A DNA stretch of 64,000 nucleotides from Anderseniella sp963700735 (GTDB lineage: Bacteria > Pseudomonadota > Alphaproteobacteria > Rhizobiales > Aestuariivirgaceae). Location: contig CAVOYR010000007.1 in assembly GCA_963700735.1 (NCBI GenBank), positions 1 to 64,000 on the forward strand, read 5' to 3'. Made by a program: the position numbers and the translations under genes. A model generated the notes under the pieces. The model saw only the letters and a list, made by a program, of their open reading frames with translations, was not told where the DNA came from and made no database searches. Positions within the stretch are counted from its first letter, which is position 1, and every line of letters starts with the position of its first letter. Shown here piece by piece: positions 1-7,227 of the stretch.

Positions 1-17
1 TCAAGGCCTGAAAATCG

Positions 18-273
18 ATGATCTACTCTCAGCAGACCCGTGCTGCACGATCACTGTTGGGCTGGGGTCAGCAGACTCTTGCTGAACGTGCTGCCGTGGA
101 AGTCGCGACAGTGAGAAGAACTCGAGGCAATTTCTGGCCCTCTATCTGGAAACGCCGAAACGGTCTGGAAGCTTCAGAAGGCACTGGAGGACGCCGGTAT
201 CGTCTTCATAAATGAAGACGATAGTGGCGGACCGGGCGTCAGGCTACGCCGGCAACTTGAATCCAGAAGCTGA
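18..273 (+). pseudogene. XRE-type helix-turn-helix regulator, frameshifted
   Basis: A small DNA-binding protein of about 84 residues can be read if one base is removed. The first part (from the ATG at 18) gives a RAARSLLGWGQQTLAERAAV segment typical of the XRE/Cro family helix-turn-helix. At about position 120 an extra A in an AGAAGAA run shifts the frame, and the next frame continues the family pattern (LEAISGPLSGNAETVWKLQK, then ALEDAGIVFINED and GPGVRLR) to a TGA at 271-273. The two halves join without loss, so this is one gene with a one-base insertion. Proteins of this short type (HTH plus a C-terminal ALEDAGIxF tail) are common in Rhizobiales. The target genes are unknown. It could be a true pseudogene or a sequencing error. 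Confidence 0.7.
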
Positions 274-322
274 TTCTCGCACCCATCACTTCTCGCGAAA
301 GCCATCAGAAGAGGCATCAGCT

Positions 323-365
323 AAACTCGAGGTTGCTGCTTTGCAAGCAAACTGAGACACAGGAG
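323..365. repeat. Diverged 43-bp repeat, copy 1
   Basis: This stretch, starting AAACTCGAGGTTGCTGC, matches 4802-4844 (starting AAACTAGAGGTTGCTGT) at roughly 35 of 43 positions in the same orientation. The copies flank the small membrane gene, the EAL gene and the fecR gene. Several differences fall on third positions of one minus-strand reading frame (SQFACKAATSS versus SHIACKTATSS), so it may be a remnant of duplicated coding sequence rather than a site. Confidence 0.45.
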
Positions 366-408
366 TGTTGCCATCGCCAGCCACATTGCCCGCGAGCAAC
401 TGACCTCT

Positions 409-573
409 TCAAGGAAACATCTTGCGCATGACGAGGAACAACAGCACTGCAACGCCGCCGAGGATGACGATCTGGAAGTTCATGGCCTGCTGCTCGAAAG
501 TGGTAAAGGCCACCAGCAGAAAATACGCAATTGCGATGAACACCCCTGTCATGACAACTTGCATCAGGTTCAT
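409..573 (-). CDS. 54-residue two-helix inner-membrane protein
   Basis: A short minus-strand gene encoding 54 residues, starting MNLMQVVMTG and ending RKMFP. Two hydrophobic stretches (about residues 5-24 and 33-49) are separated by a short polar loop (TTFEQQAMN). A clear Shine-Dalgarno AGGAG lies about 10 bases upstream of the ATG (GCAGGAGATGAGCGCTTATG), which supports translation. I do not recognise a family. It lies about 200 bases downstream of the EAL-domain gene on the same strand, so it could be the last cistron of the fecR-EAL unit or have its own promoter. Codon usage is close to that of its neighbours. The function is unknown; a small membrane-associated modulator is only a guess. 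Confidence 0.65.
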   Translation of the reverse strand: MNLMQVVMTGVFIAIAYFLLVAFTTFEQQAMNFQIVILGGVAVLLFLVMRKMFP

Positions 574-772
574 AAGCGCTCATCTCCTGCATCACGACAT
601 CGCGACTGGAAGTACCCGTTCCGACAACATCATAGTCTGCACTGGCATTGGCAAAAAGATGGCTGGACCGGCAATTGCCAGGCTGCGCGGTTGCGAGCGG
701 TGACCAGCCAGTGGCCAACGTAGATCCAGGCTGATAAGCTCGCATGTCGCAGCATCGAGGCCCAGGCAGGCC

Positions 773-3637
773 TCAGACCAGCTTGCCGGCAAAGCCGCGC
801 TCTGGCACATCATGCTGTTGCGTTGACGCAACGATGTATTGCTCGAACTGCTCAGACGTCATCGGCTTGCCAAACAGGTAGCCTTGCCCCTCCGTGCTGC
901 CAGCCAGCCGCAGCAGCAGCGCCTGGTCTTCGGTCTCGATGCCTTCACACACCGTCTGCAAGTCCAGGCTGCGGGCAAGCGACAGAACAGCAATTATGAT
1001 CGGCTGGGATCTCGTATCCTTCAGCATCTTTCTGACGAAGGACTGGTCAATCTTGATCTTGTCGATTGGCAGCTTGGCCAGATAGTCCAGCGACGAGTGC
1101 CCGGTACCAAAATCGTCCAGCGCGATCTTCACGCCCATCAGCCGCAACAGGATGATCTGTTCGGCGACGAACTCCTGGTTGGTGACCAGGCTGGTCTCGG
1201 TGAGCTCGATGTGCAGGCGGTGTGCAGGCAACCCGGTTTCCGCCAGCACCTGCCTGACAATCTTGCCCATGTCGCTGAAATCAAGCTGCACCGGAGACAC
1301 GTTGACAGCGACAGTCATCTCCTCGGGCCAGTTTGCGGCCGCCTCACAGGCCTGCTGGAGGGCGAATCGGCCTAGATCATGGATGGCTCCGGAGCTTTCG
1401 GCGATCGGAATGAACTCGGCCGGCGAAACGCTGCCGAGCACGTCGCTGGTCCACCGCAGCAGCGCTTCGGCGCCGGTGACCTTTCGGGTCGCCAGGTTGA
1501 CCTGGGGCTGGAAGCACAAGGACAGTTCGTTTCTATCGATCGCCCGCCATATGTGCCGTTCGACCAGCCGCGAGCGCGCTATGTCCTGGCCCAGCGTAGC
1601 GTTGAACCAGGTGATGCCGCACTGGTTTGAGCGCTTTGCTATATCAAGCGCGGTCTCGGCCGACGAGATCAGGATGTCCGCCTGCCTGGTAACCTGCCAG
1701 CTGCCGGCGATACCGATCAGCAATCTGGTTTGGATATTATGCCCGTCCAGTTCAAGAGGCTGCTCCACCTGTCCCAGCATCGCATCTACCAGCGCCTGCG
1801 CCCGGTCGCGATCAGCCACCTTTGTCTTTAGCAATACCCCGAAGGTGCTGCCGTCAAGCCGTGCCACCCAATCCTTGTGACCAGCGAAATAGGCCAACCG
1901 GGTTGCGGTCTCAAGCAGTACCTTGTCACCGATTTCACGGCCAAAATTGTGATTGACCACAGCAAAGTGATAAAGGCTGACGGTAACCACGACGAAGTCA
2001 GACGGCTTGCCTTCCTGATCGGATTTCCCAAGACGTTGCTCGACCATGTCCATGAACGCTTCGCGCCGCAGCACACCCGTCAAGGGATCATGCCGGGCAA
2101 GGTATTCGAGTTTGCGGTTCTGCTTGTGCAGCTCTGTAACGTCCCGGACCGTAATGCAGATGGCAGTCTTTTCAGGCCCCGCCACCGCCGCGACCTGGAC
2201 ACCATCGCGCAGCCGGGACTGGGTAATCACATATTCGATCTGGCGCTCGCCCATGCACGGGGTCTGGAACGTGCACAGCTTCAGCATGCTGTCGTGGGCT
2301 GCATGGCCGGGGTTTACTGACAGCGCTCGTGCGGCGTCGTGTTGAATCGGCGAGGGTAGCACCTTTTCAAGCCGGCTGCCGGTCAGGTCCTGTCCGTCCT
2401 GGCCGGCGAACAGCCGTACCGCCTCGCTACTGGCGAACTCGATCACCCCATCGCCGGACGCCACGACCACCGCATCGAAGCTGTCATCGAAGACCTGGCC
2501 CAGCACACTGCGGTAATTGTCGACGACGACCCTGGCCTGGGCGGCCCTGAGGCGACGTCCGTCGAGTTCGATGGCAATCACCGAACCGGCAAGGCACATC
2601 AGGCCAATCTGAAGGGGCACGGTTTCGACAACGATGGCGTGCTTGTCGTATAACCGGAAGCCGAGGAACTCGGCGCCGACCGCAACCGCCACGAAGCCCA
2701 GCAACGACCAAGATAACCGCATTTTCATCGATAACAGCGCCAGGGCGAACAACAGCGCAAAGCTGAGGGCACTTGTACTTGTCTTGTCGGTCGAAACCAG
2801 CGCGCGCTGCTGTAACAACGTTTCGGTTGCCAGCAATTGCAAGATCGATCCGCTGACGATGCCGTGGACGGGGACCGCGAGGGAGTCGCGCAGCTCCGTG
2901 GCAGATGCACCCACGATTACCCGCTTGCCGGCCAGCCGTTCCGTTGGCACCTGTCCTTCAAGCAGGGACTTGAGCGAAACCACAGGGATTTTCAGTGCAT
3001 CAATTGAAAAATCGACCGCCACGATATCGCCTTGCCCACCTTTCCGGGCGGACAGCAAGGCAGGGATCGACGGTACGAATTCCTGGTCAATCTGCTGGCC
3101 GTACGGAAGCCAGCGCACGATACCGTCAGCATCCGCCAGCACGTTGACAGACCCCGGCCAGGCATGCTGCAGCAAGCCGTCGATCGGCATGTTGAAACCG
3201 TCCAGCCGGTTGCTCGTCTCGACCGACTGCGGTTGCCGGAATGCAGCCAGGATGACAGCCCCGCCGGCCCGCTCCAGCGCCTGCCCCAGCAGCCTGTCGT
3301 CTTCCGGATTGGATGGCGAGCTGAAATCAATGTCCAGCGCAATTTCGGATGCGCCAGCCTTGACCAGTTCATCGATGACGCGGGCATGGATCCGTCGCGG
3401 CCACGGCCAGCGCCCCACGTAATCGATGGATTGCTTGTCAATGGCAACCAGTACCGTCTCGCCAGTCGGCGGCCTTGTCGAGGCAGCCGCCCTGGCTTCA
3501 GTGACCTCGTTCTGCAAACCCGAGATCAGGCCATTCGACTGACCAAAATCCAGGCAGAGCATGAGCACCAGTGCCCCTGCAAGCAGGCCGACCAGCCTGC
3601 TGCCCACGAAGGATTTCTGTTCTGCGAAGACAGTCAA
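773..3637 (-). CDS. CHASE2-PAS-GGDEF-EAL cyclic-di-GMP phosphodiesterase
   Basis: A 954-residue membrane sensor for c-di-GMP signalling. After an N-terminal membrane helix (about 12-32) comes a periplasmic CHASE2 domain (about 40-285, with LVAIDKQSIDYVGRWPWPR), then two or three helices (about 285-360), a PAS domain (about 375-490), a GGDEF domain (about 505-660) and an EAL domain (about 680-935). The GGDEF signature is degenerate: RLDGSTFGVLL replaces RxGGDEF, so cyclase activity is not expected. The EAL domain looks intact: EALLRW, ELTET, LDDFGTGHSSLDY, KIDQSFV and EGIET are all present, so the protein should hydrolyse c-di-GMP. It lies 65 bases downstream of the fecR-type gene on the same strand. 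CHASE2 proteins are often paired with FecR-domain proteins, which suggests that FecR is its periplasmic partner. The neighbouring giant RTX adhesin is a plausible output. Confidence 0.93.
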   Translation of the reverse strand: MTVFAEQKSFVGSRLVGLLAGALVLMLCLDFGQSNGLISGLQNEVTEARAAASTRPPTGETVLVAIDKQSIDYVGRWPWPRRIHARVIDELVKAGASEIALDIDFSSPSNPEDDRLLGQALERAGGAVILAAFRQPQSVETSNRLDGFNMPIDGLLQHAWPGSVNVLADADGIVRWLPYGQQIDQEFVPSIPALLSARKGGQGDIVAVDFSIDALKIPVVSLKSLLEGQVPTERLAGKRVIVGASATELRDSLAVPVHGIVSGSILQLLATETLLQQRALVSTDKTSTSALSFALLFALALLSMKMRLSWSLLGFVAVAVGAEFLGFRLYDKHAIVVETVPLQIGLMCLAGSVIAIELDGRRLRAAQARVVVDNYRSVLGQVFDDSFDAVVVASGDGVIEFASSEAVRLFAGQDGQDLTGSRLEKVLPSPIQHDAARALSVNPGHAAHDSMLKLCTFQTPCMGERQIEYVITQSRLRDGVQVAAVAGPEKTAICITVRDVTELHKQNRKLEYLARHDPLTGVLRREAFMDMVEQRLGKSDQEGKPSDFVVVTVSLYHFAVVNHNFGREIGDKVLLETATRLAYFAGHKDWVARLDGSTFGVLLKTKVADRDRAQALVDAMLGQVEQPLELDGHNIQTRLLIGIAGSWQVTRQADILISSAETALDIAKRSNQCGITWFNATLGQDIARSRLVERHIWRAIDRNELSLCFQPQVNLATRKVTGAEALLRWTSDVLGSVSPAEFIPIAESSGAIHDLGRFALQQACEAAANWPEEMTVAVNVSPVQLDFSDMGKIVRQVLAETGLPAHRLHIELTETSLVTNQEFVAEQIILLRLMGVKIALDDFGTGHSSLDYLAKLPIDKIKIDQSFVRKMLKDTRSQPIIIAVLSLARSLDLQTVCEGIETEDQALLLRLAGSTEGQGYLFGKPMTSEQFEQYIVASTQQHDVPERGFAGKLV

Positions 3638-3702
3638 TTGTCATCCCCACCCGGACAGACCGGCAGCGCAGCTGCGCGGTCAACCAGCCCCTCTATCGAG
3701 TA

Positions 3703-4617
3703 TCAATCACCATCGCCGTCAGATCCGTCTCCATCGCCGTCAGAACCGTCTCCATCCCCGGGGCCCTGGCCATTGCCTTCGTTGCCGGTTCCGTTGCCGC
3801 CGCCGTTGCCAACGCCATTGCCGTTGTTGCCATTGCCATTGCCATTGTTGCCGGCTCCGTCGCCATCGTTGCCGTTGCTGCCTTCGTTGCCATCGTTGCC
3901 ATCGCTGCCGTTGGTGCCTTCGTTGCCGCCGCCGTTGGTGCCACCCTTACCGCCGCTGCTACCGCGACCGTTACCGCCGCCTTTACCGCCGCCAGACCCG
4001 GCCGCACTGCTGGACGAGGCCGATGACGAAGCGGACGCCGCAGTACCTCCACTCAGTCCGCCACCCGAAGACGACGCCGACTGGCCGGCTCCGACATCTG
4101 CTGACTGGCCCGTTGCGTTGTCCGAGACACCGACCAAGCCCTGGGAAACAGACACGGAAGAACGGCTGCGCGATGCGGTTACCGAGAATTGGGTCCCTTT
4201 CACCACCGCCGTAAGGTGATGTGTGCGTACCTTGACGCGAGGTGTGTTGCCCTTGTTGATGTCGAGCAGGATCTGGCCCGCACGGTGCTGGATGGATATC
4301 CGGTTTGACGCATCGCTTGCAGTGGCAACTCCGGTCATCGAATTTGGCTGGATGACTACCGTATCGCCAGCGCGCTGCAGCAGCACACGACCAGTGCGCC
4401 CGGTATTGATCCAGCTCTTGGCCGGAATCGACATGCCCGCCTGCAGCGGCCGCCAATTGTTGCTGTCGATGGCATAGAACGCCGGCTGGGATACTCGGGT
4501 AACCAGCCAGTCGGATGCTTGTGCGACAGCCGGCATCACAACGCCAGCCATCATGGCTCCCAGCCACAAGATCAATACTGTGAGAACTCTGCCCTGCTTC
4601 ATCATGAAAGGAAGCAT
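3703..4617 (-). CDS. Secreted FecR-domain protein with Gly/Asn/Asp-rich tail
   Basis: A 304-residue exported protein. A signal peptide occupies about residues 1-35 (hydrophobic LTVLILWLGAMMAGVV, cleavage near AQA-S). It is followed by a FecR domain (about 40-165), recognisable from WRPLQAGMSIPAKSWINTG, VLLQRAGDTVVIQP and VRTHHLTAVVKGTQF. The last 110 residues or so are low-complexity Ser/Ala, then Gly/Asn/Asp repeats (NGNGNGNNGN and GDGDGSDGDGD). There is no C-terminal membrane helix, so the protein is probably periplasmic or surface-released rather than a transmembrane anti-sigma factor. No sigma factor gene is next to it. The CHASE2-EAL gene follows on the same strand after 65 bases, so it may act as that sensor's ligand or partner. 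The start could be the ATG at 4617 or either of the two Met codons 5-6 residues in; no strong ribosome site is visible. Confidence 0.85.
   Translation of the reverse strand: MLPFMMKQGRVLTVLILWLGAMMAGVVMPAVAQASDWLVTRVSQPAFYAIDSNNWRPLQAGMSIPAKSWINTGRTGRVLLQRAGDTVVIQPNSMTGVATASDASNRISIQHRAGQILLDINKGNTPRVKVRTHHLTAVVKGTQFSVTASRSRSSVSVSQGLVGVSDNATGQSADVGAGQSASSSGGGLSGGTAASASSSASSSSAAGSGGGKGGGNGRGSSGGKGGTNGGGNEGTNGSDGNDGNEGSNGNDGDGAGNNGNGNGNNGNGVGNGGGNGTGNEGNGQGPGDGDGSDGDGDGSDGDGD
3705..3960 (-). repeat. Low-complexity minisatellite coding the Gly/Asn/Asp tail
   Basis: Short repeated units such as GCCATTGCCGTTGTTGCC on the plus strand encode the tail of the FecR-domain protein. The tract is an in-frame array of 6-9 base units and is prone to length change by slippage. 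Confidence 0.7.
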
Positions 4618-4713
4618 AGAAGCCAGAAGTTAAATTTCATTTCGCAAACAAAGTGCAAATTTTAGTCAACTGGTCCGGGCCAAACCGGCAATACCGGACA
4701 CTGTGGTTCCGGT

Positions 4714-4773
4714 TCAGGTGGAAAGGAACCGCACGTCGGCGCCTTCGAGAACTGCACAGGTCAACCTGCCAGT
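4714..4773 (-). pseudogene. Relic of PPP-phosphatase gene 3' end
   Basis: This 60-base segment matches 12951-13010, the last 60 bases of the phosphatase gene, at 55 of 60 positions, including a 39-base identical run. It encodes exactly the same final residues (TGRLTCAVLEGADVRFLST plus TGA). The match stops abruptly upstream, so only the tail of a second copy remains. The changes are silent, so the copy diverged under selection or diverged recently. It points to a past duplication or recombination that linked the two ends of the 5-13 kb adhesin block. Confidence 0.75.
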
Positions 4774-4801
4774 TGCAAATGCCATCAACAGAAACACAGC
4801 A

Positions 4802-4844
4802 AAACTAGAGGTTGCTGTTTTGCACGCAATATGAGACGCCGAAG
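4802..4844. repeat. Diverged 43-bp repeat, copy 2
   Basis: This is the direct partner of 323-365, with about 8 differences over 43 bases. On the minus strand its reading frame SHIACKTATSSFAV runs on without a stop into the phosphatase relic at 4714-4773, so the two relics may belong to one fused remnant. Confidence 0.45.
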
Positions 4845-5376
4845 CTCAACTGCAACACACTCTCCTAAAGACTGTATTGCTCAAGGAAATTTATGAAAAG
4901 TCAGACTCTGAATCGAGCTTTGACTGAGGATCCCCAAGCCGGCAGTCAGGCGAACTGCTCCAGCGCTGGCATAATGATGCCATCTCGCATAGCCATGCCA
5001 ACAGGGCCAAGACGCACGCAAAAAGTGTGGTTTACCGCTTGCATGCCAACACACCACTCGATCCTGATGTATAGCGAATCAACAGCATGCCGAAGTATAC
5101 GAGGCTTCACTTTCGAAATCAGGTCCCAACTTTAGCAATGGCTGTGCATCGTGCCAGTGACAAAGGAGCAGGCTAGCATGCAAACGGCAATCATCGACAG
5201 TTTGAGCCATCCGGCAACAGCTGGCCAGAAATCAACTTGGTTGAGGCCTCACCTGCGCATAGAACGCATTGCCGATATCACCCGCGGTGGAGTAGGCACT
5301 GGCACGGACACCTGCAGCCAGACTGATGATGGCCTTCGCTGTTGATAAACTTACCTATCATTTTCACTTCCATCCA

Positions 5377-7227
5377 TCAGATTAGGAAGTCATCCTGATG
5401 TAGCTGGTTAATGTTGTTGAGGCCGTAGAAACCGACGCTGTCGTCGGCATCTAGCTGGACAATAACGTAGTTGCCCGAGACATACGCAGCTGCCTGAACA
5501 TCAGCGAAATCACTGAACCCGAACGCGGTGATGTCCACTATGTCCGGTGTACCCGCCCCGGCCTCAAAGCCGAAGATGCGGTCGTAGCCGTAACCGTCGG
5601 CCATCACAAAGGTATCGTTTCCATATCCGCCTTGCAGCTTGTCGTTGCCGGCACGTCCGTCGAGCAAATCATCTCCCGCCCCTCCAATGAGTACGTTATC
5701 GCCAGCATCACCAAATAGCTGATCGTCGAAGTTCGAGCCCCACAGCCCCTCAATGTTGATGTAGACGTCACCCATTGCATCACCGGTATTGGCAGCAGTA
5801 TTTGCAAGGTCCGCAGTAATGCCTGTTATGGAGCTTATATAGGCCGCAGCATCATCGCCGTTGCCGCCATTCAACGTATCGGCACCAGCACCACCATCGA
5901 GTATGTCTTCGCCATCTCCGCCGTTCAGTATATCGTCACCGTCGTATGCAAACATTCGATCTGTACCGAGGCCCCCGTACATCACGTCGGCCACATTAGT
6001 GCCGGCGGCAAAATCCCGCCCGCTGGAACCATTGTTGGCGCCTCCCGGCTGCAGCTGTATGTCGAGGGTGTAGCTGTAGTCGAAGGTGCCGCCATTGCCA
6101 TCATCCACGCGAATGATGACTGACTTGGTGGTCACCACATCTTCCGTCAGCGTGTTGCCGGCCTTGACCACCAGTTGCCCGTTGACGATCTCCAGGTCTG
6201 GATCGATCACTGGCGTACCGCTTCCATCGACTATGGTGAAGACGTGGGTATCATTGATGTCGGCATCACTAACTTCGAACCTGTCGATCAACACTGAACC
6301 CGCGACCACGTCGGCATGGCTCCACAGGCCGCACCAAATCAGGCCGTTGTAGTAGCTCTCAACCGCACTCGCAGTGACAGCAACGGGCGCTTCGTTGGTC
6401 CCGTTAACATTTATGGTTACCGTAGCGGTATCAAAACCGCCATTGCCGTCAGACACCGTATAGCTGAAGCTGTCTGTATCGCTCTCACCAGCGCCCAGGT
6501 ACTCGAACTGACCGTTGGGGTCATAGCTGTAAGTACCGTCGCCATTGACGGTGAGCAGCGCACCGGAGGCCAGGATGATCTGGCTGCCCACGTTGCCCCC
6601 AGAACCGTTGACCGCCGTCACCGTCAGCGTATCGCCTTCGACGTCGCTATCGATACCGTTTCCATTGTCAGCCAGCACGCTGCCGGTCGCAGCCGGGCCG
6701 TCTTCGCCAGCAGAGACTGTATCGTCCTGCGCGATCGGTGCGTCATTGGACCCGTTAACAATTATGGTTACCGTAGCGGTATCGAAACCGCCATTGCCGT
6801 CAGAGACTGTATAGCTGAAGCTGTCGCTAGCGCTGTCGCCTGCTCCGAGATATTCAAACGCACCGTTGGGATCGTAACTGTAGGTCCCGTCACCGTTGAC
6901 GGTGAGCAGCGCACCAGAGGCCAGCGTGATCTGGCTGCCCACGTTGCCGCCGGAGCTGTTAACAGCAGTTACTGTCAGCGTATCGCCTTCAACATCGCTA
7001 TCCGCACCGTTGCCATTGTCAGCCAGCACGTTGCCGGTCGCAGCCGGGCCGTCTTCAGTGACAGCGACTGCATCATCCTGCGCAACCGGCGCGTCATTGA
7101 CCGGATTCAGGACGATGTCGACCGTACCGTTAACAGGGGCGATGCCGTCGGTGACCGCATAGGTGAAGTCACCCGGATCATCCGGTGCCGTTGTAGTCGG
7201 CCGGCGCATCGTATTGAAGTCCAGCAA
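5377..7227 (-). CDS. Giant RTX-type secreted protein, C-terminal part (after frameshift)
   Basis: This is the C-terminal third of the giant protein that starts at 11461. The frame takes over at about 7182; the bases up to 7227 are only open frame, not a real start. It first has cadherin/VCBS-like repeats (FTYAVTDG, then two near-identical 117-residue units beginning NDAPVAQDD and NDAPIAQDD), then a further cadherin-like unit. It ends in hemolysin-type calcium-binding nonapeptides (DGDDILNGGDGEDILDGGAG, and AGDDLLDGRAGNDKLQGGYG) and a C-terminal segment ending HQDDFLI that resembles an uncleaved type I secretion signal. Proteins of this build are exported by an ABC/MFP/TolC type I system, which is not in this window. 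Role: probable surface adhesin or matrix protein. Confidence 0.85.
   Translation of the reverse strand: MLDFNTMRRPTTTAPDDPGDFTYAVTDGIAPVNGTVDIVLNPVNDAPVAQDDAVAVTEDGPAATGNVLADNGNGADSDVEGDTLTVTAVNSSGGNVGSQITLASGALLTVNGDGTYSYDPNGAFEYLGAGDSASDSFSYTVSDGNGGFDTATVTIIVNGSNDAPIAQDDTVSAGEDGPAATGSVLADNGNGIDSDVEGDTLTVTAVNGSGGNVGSQIILASGALLTVNGDGTYSYDPNGQFEYLGAGESDTDSFSYTVSDGNGGFDTATVTINVNGTNEAPVAVTASAVESYYNGLIWCGLWSHADVVAGSVLIDRFEVSDADINDTHVFTIVDGSGTPVIDPDLEIVNGQLVVKAGNTLTEDVVTTKSVIIRVDDGNGGTFDYSYTLDIQLQPGGANNGSSGRDFAAGTNVADVMYGGLGTDRMFAYDGDDILNGGDGEDILDGGAGADTLNGGNGDDAAAYISSITGITADLANTAANTGDAMGDVYINIEGLWGSNFDDQLFGDAGDNVLIGGAGDDLLDGRAGNDKLQGGYGNDTFVMADGYGYDRIFGFEAGAGTPDIVDITAFGFSDFADVQAAAYVSGNYVIVQLDADDSVGFYGLNNINQLHQDDFLI
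6380..7110 (-). repeat. Two tandem 351-bp repeats (117-residue units) in the RTX gene
   Basis: The motif CATTGCCGTC at 6441 recurs at 6792, giving a period of 351 bases (117 codons). Each unit encodes a VCBS/cadherin-like domain (EDGPAATGNVLADNGNG or a close variant, GDTLTVTAVN, GALLTVNGDGTYSYDPNG, SDSFSYTVSDGNGGFDTATV). The two copies are close to identical over long stretches, which points to recent duplication or gene conversion. Confidence 0.8.

Larger units (their letters stand above)
4618..5376. other. Gene-poor gap with relics
   Basis: About 760 bases between the fecR-type gene and the giant RTX gene. It is more AT-rich than the flanks. It contains a 60-base relic of the 3' end of the downstream phosphatase gene (4714-4773) and the second copy of the 43-bp repeat (4802-4844). 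A minus-strand stretch (about 5240-5345) reads SLSTAKAIISLAAGV and on to VRPQPS, which looks protein-like but has no start codon and is probably a gene fragment. Short plus-strand reading frames at 4893-5135 and 5151-5345 lack ribosome sites and recognisable content. No complete gene is supported. Confidence 0.5.

Noticed and set aside
3705..3960. Short repeats that could be taken for a CRISPR array
   Set aside because: Units of 6-9 bases run on in frame as a Gly/Asn/Asp coding tract, with no regular spacers and no cas genes.
4893..5345. Two short plus-strand frames at 4893-5135 and 5151-5345
   Set aside because: No ribosome sites, no recognisable motif and biased amino-acid content; the opposite strand looks more coding-like but has no start.
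6380..7110. Long tandem repeats as a possible mobile element or array
   Set aside because: The 351-base units are in-frame protein domains with no ends, target duplications or spacers.
7170..7190. Programmed ribosomal frameshift in the RTX gene
   Set aside because: No slippery heptamer or stem-loop is seen at the joint, and similar one-base indels occur in many other genes here.
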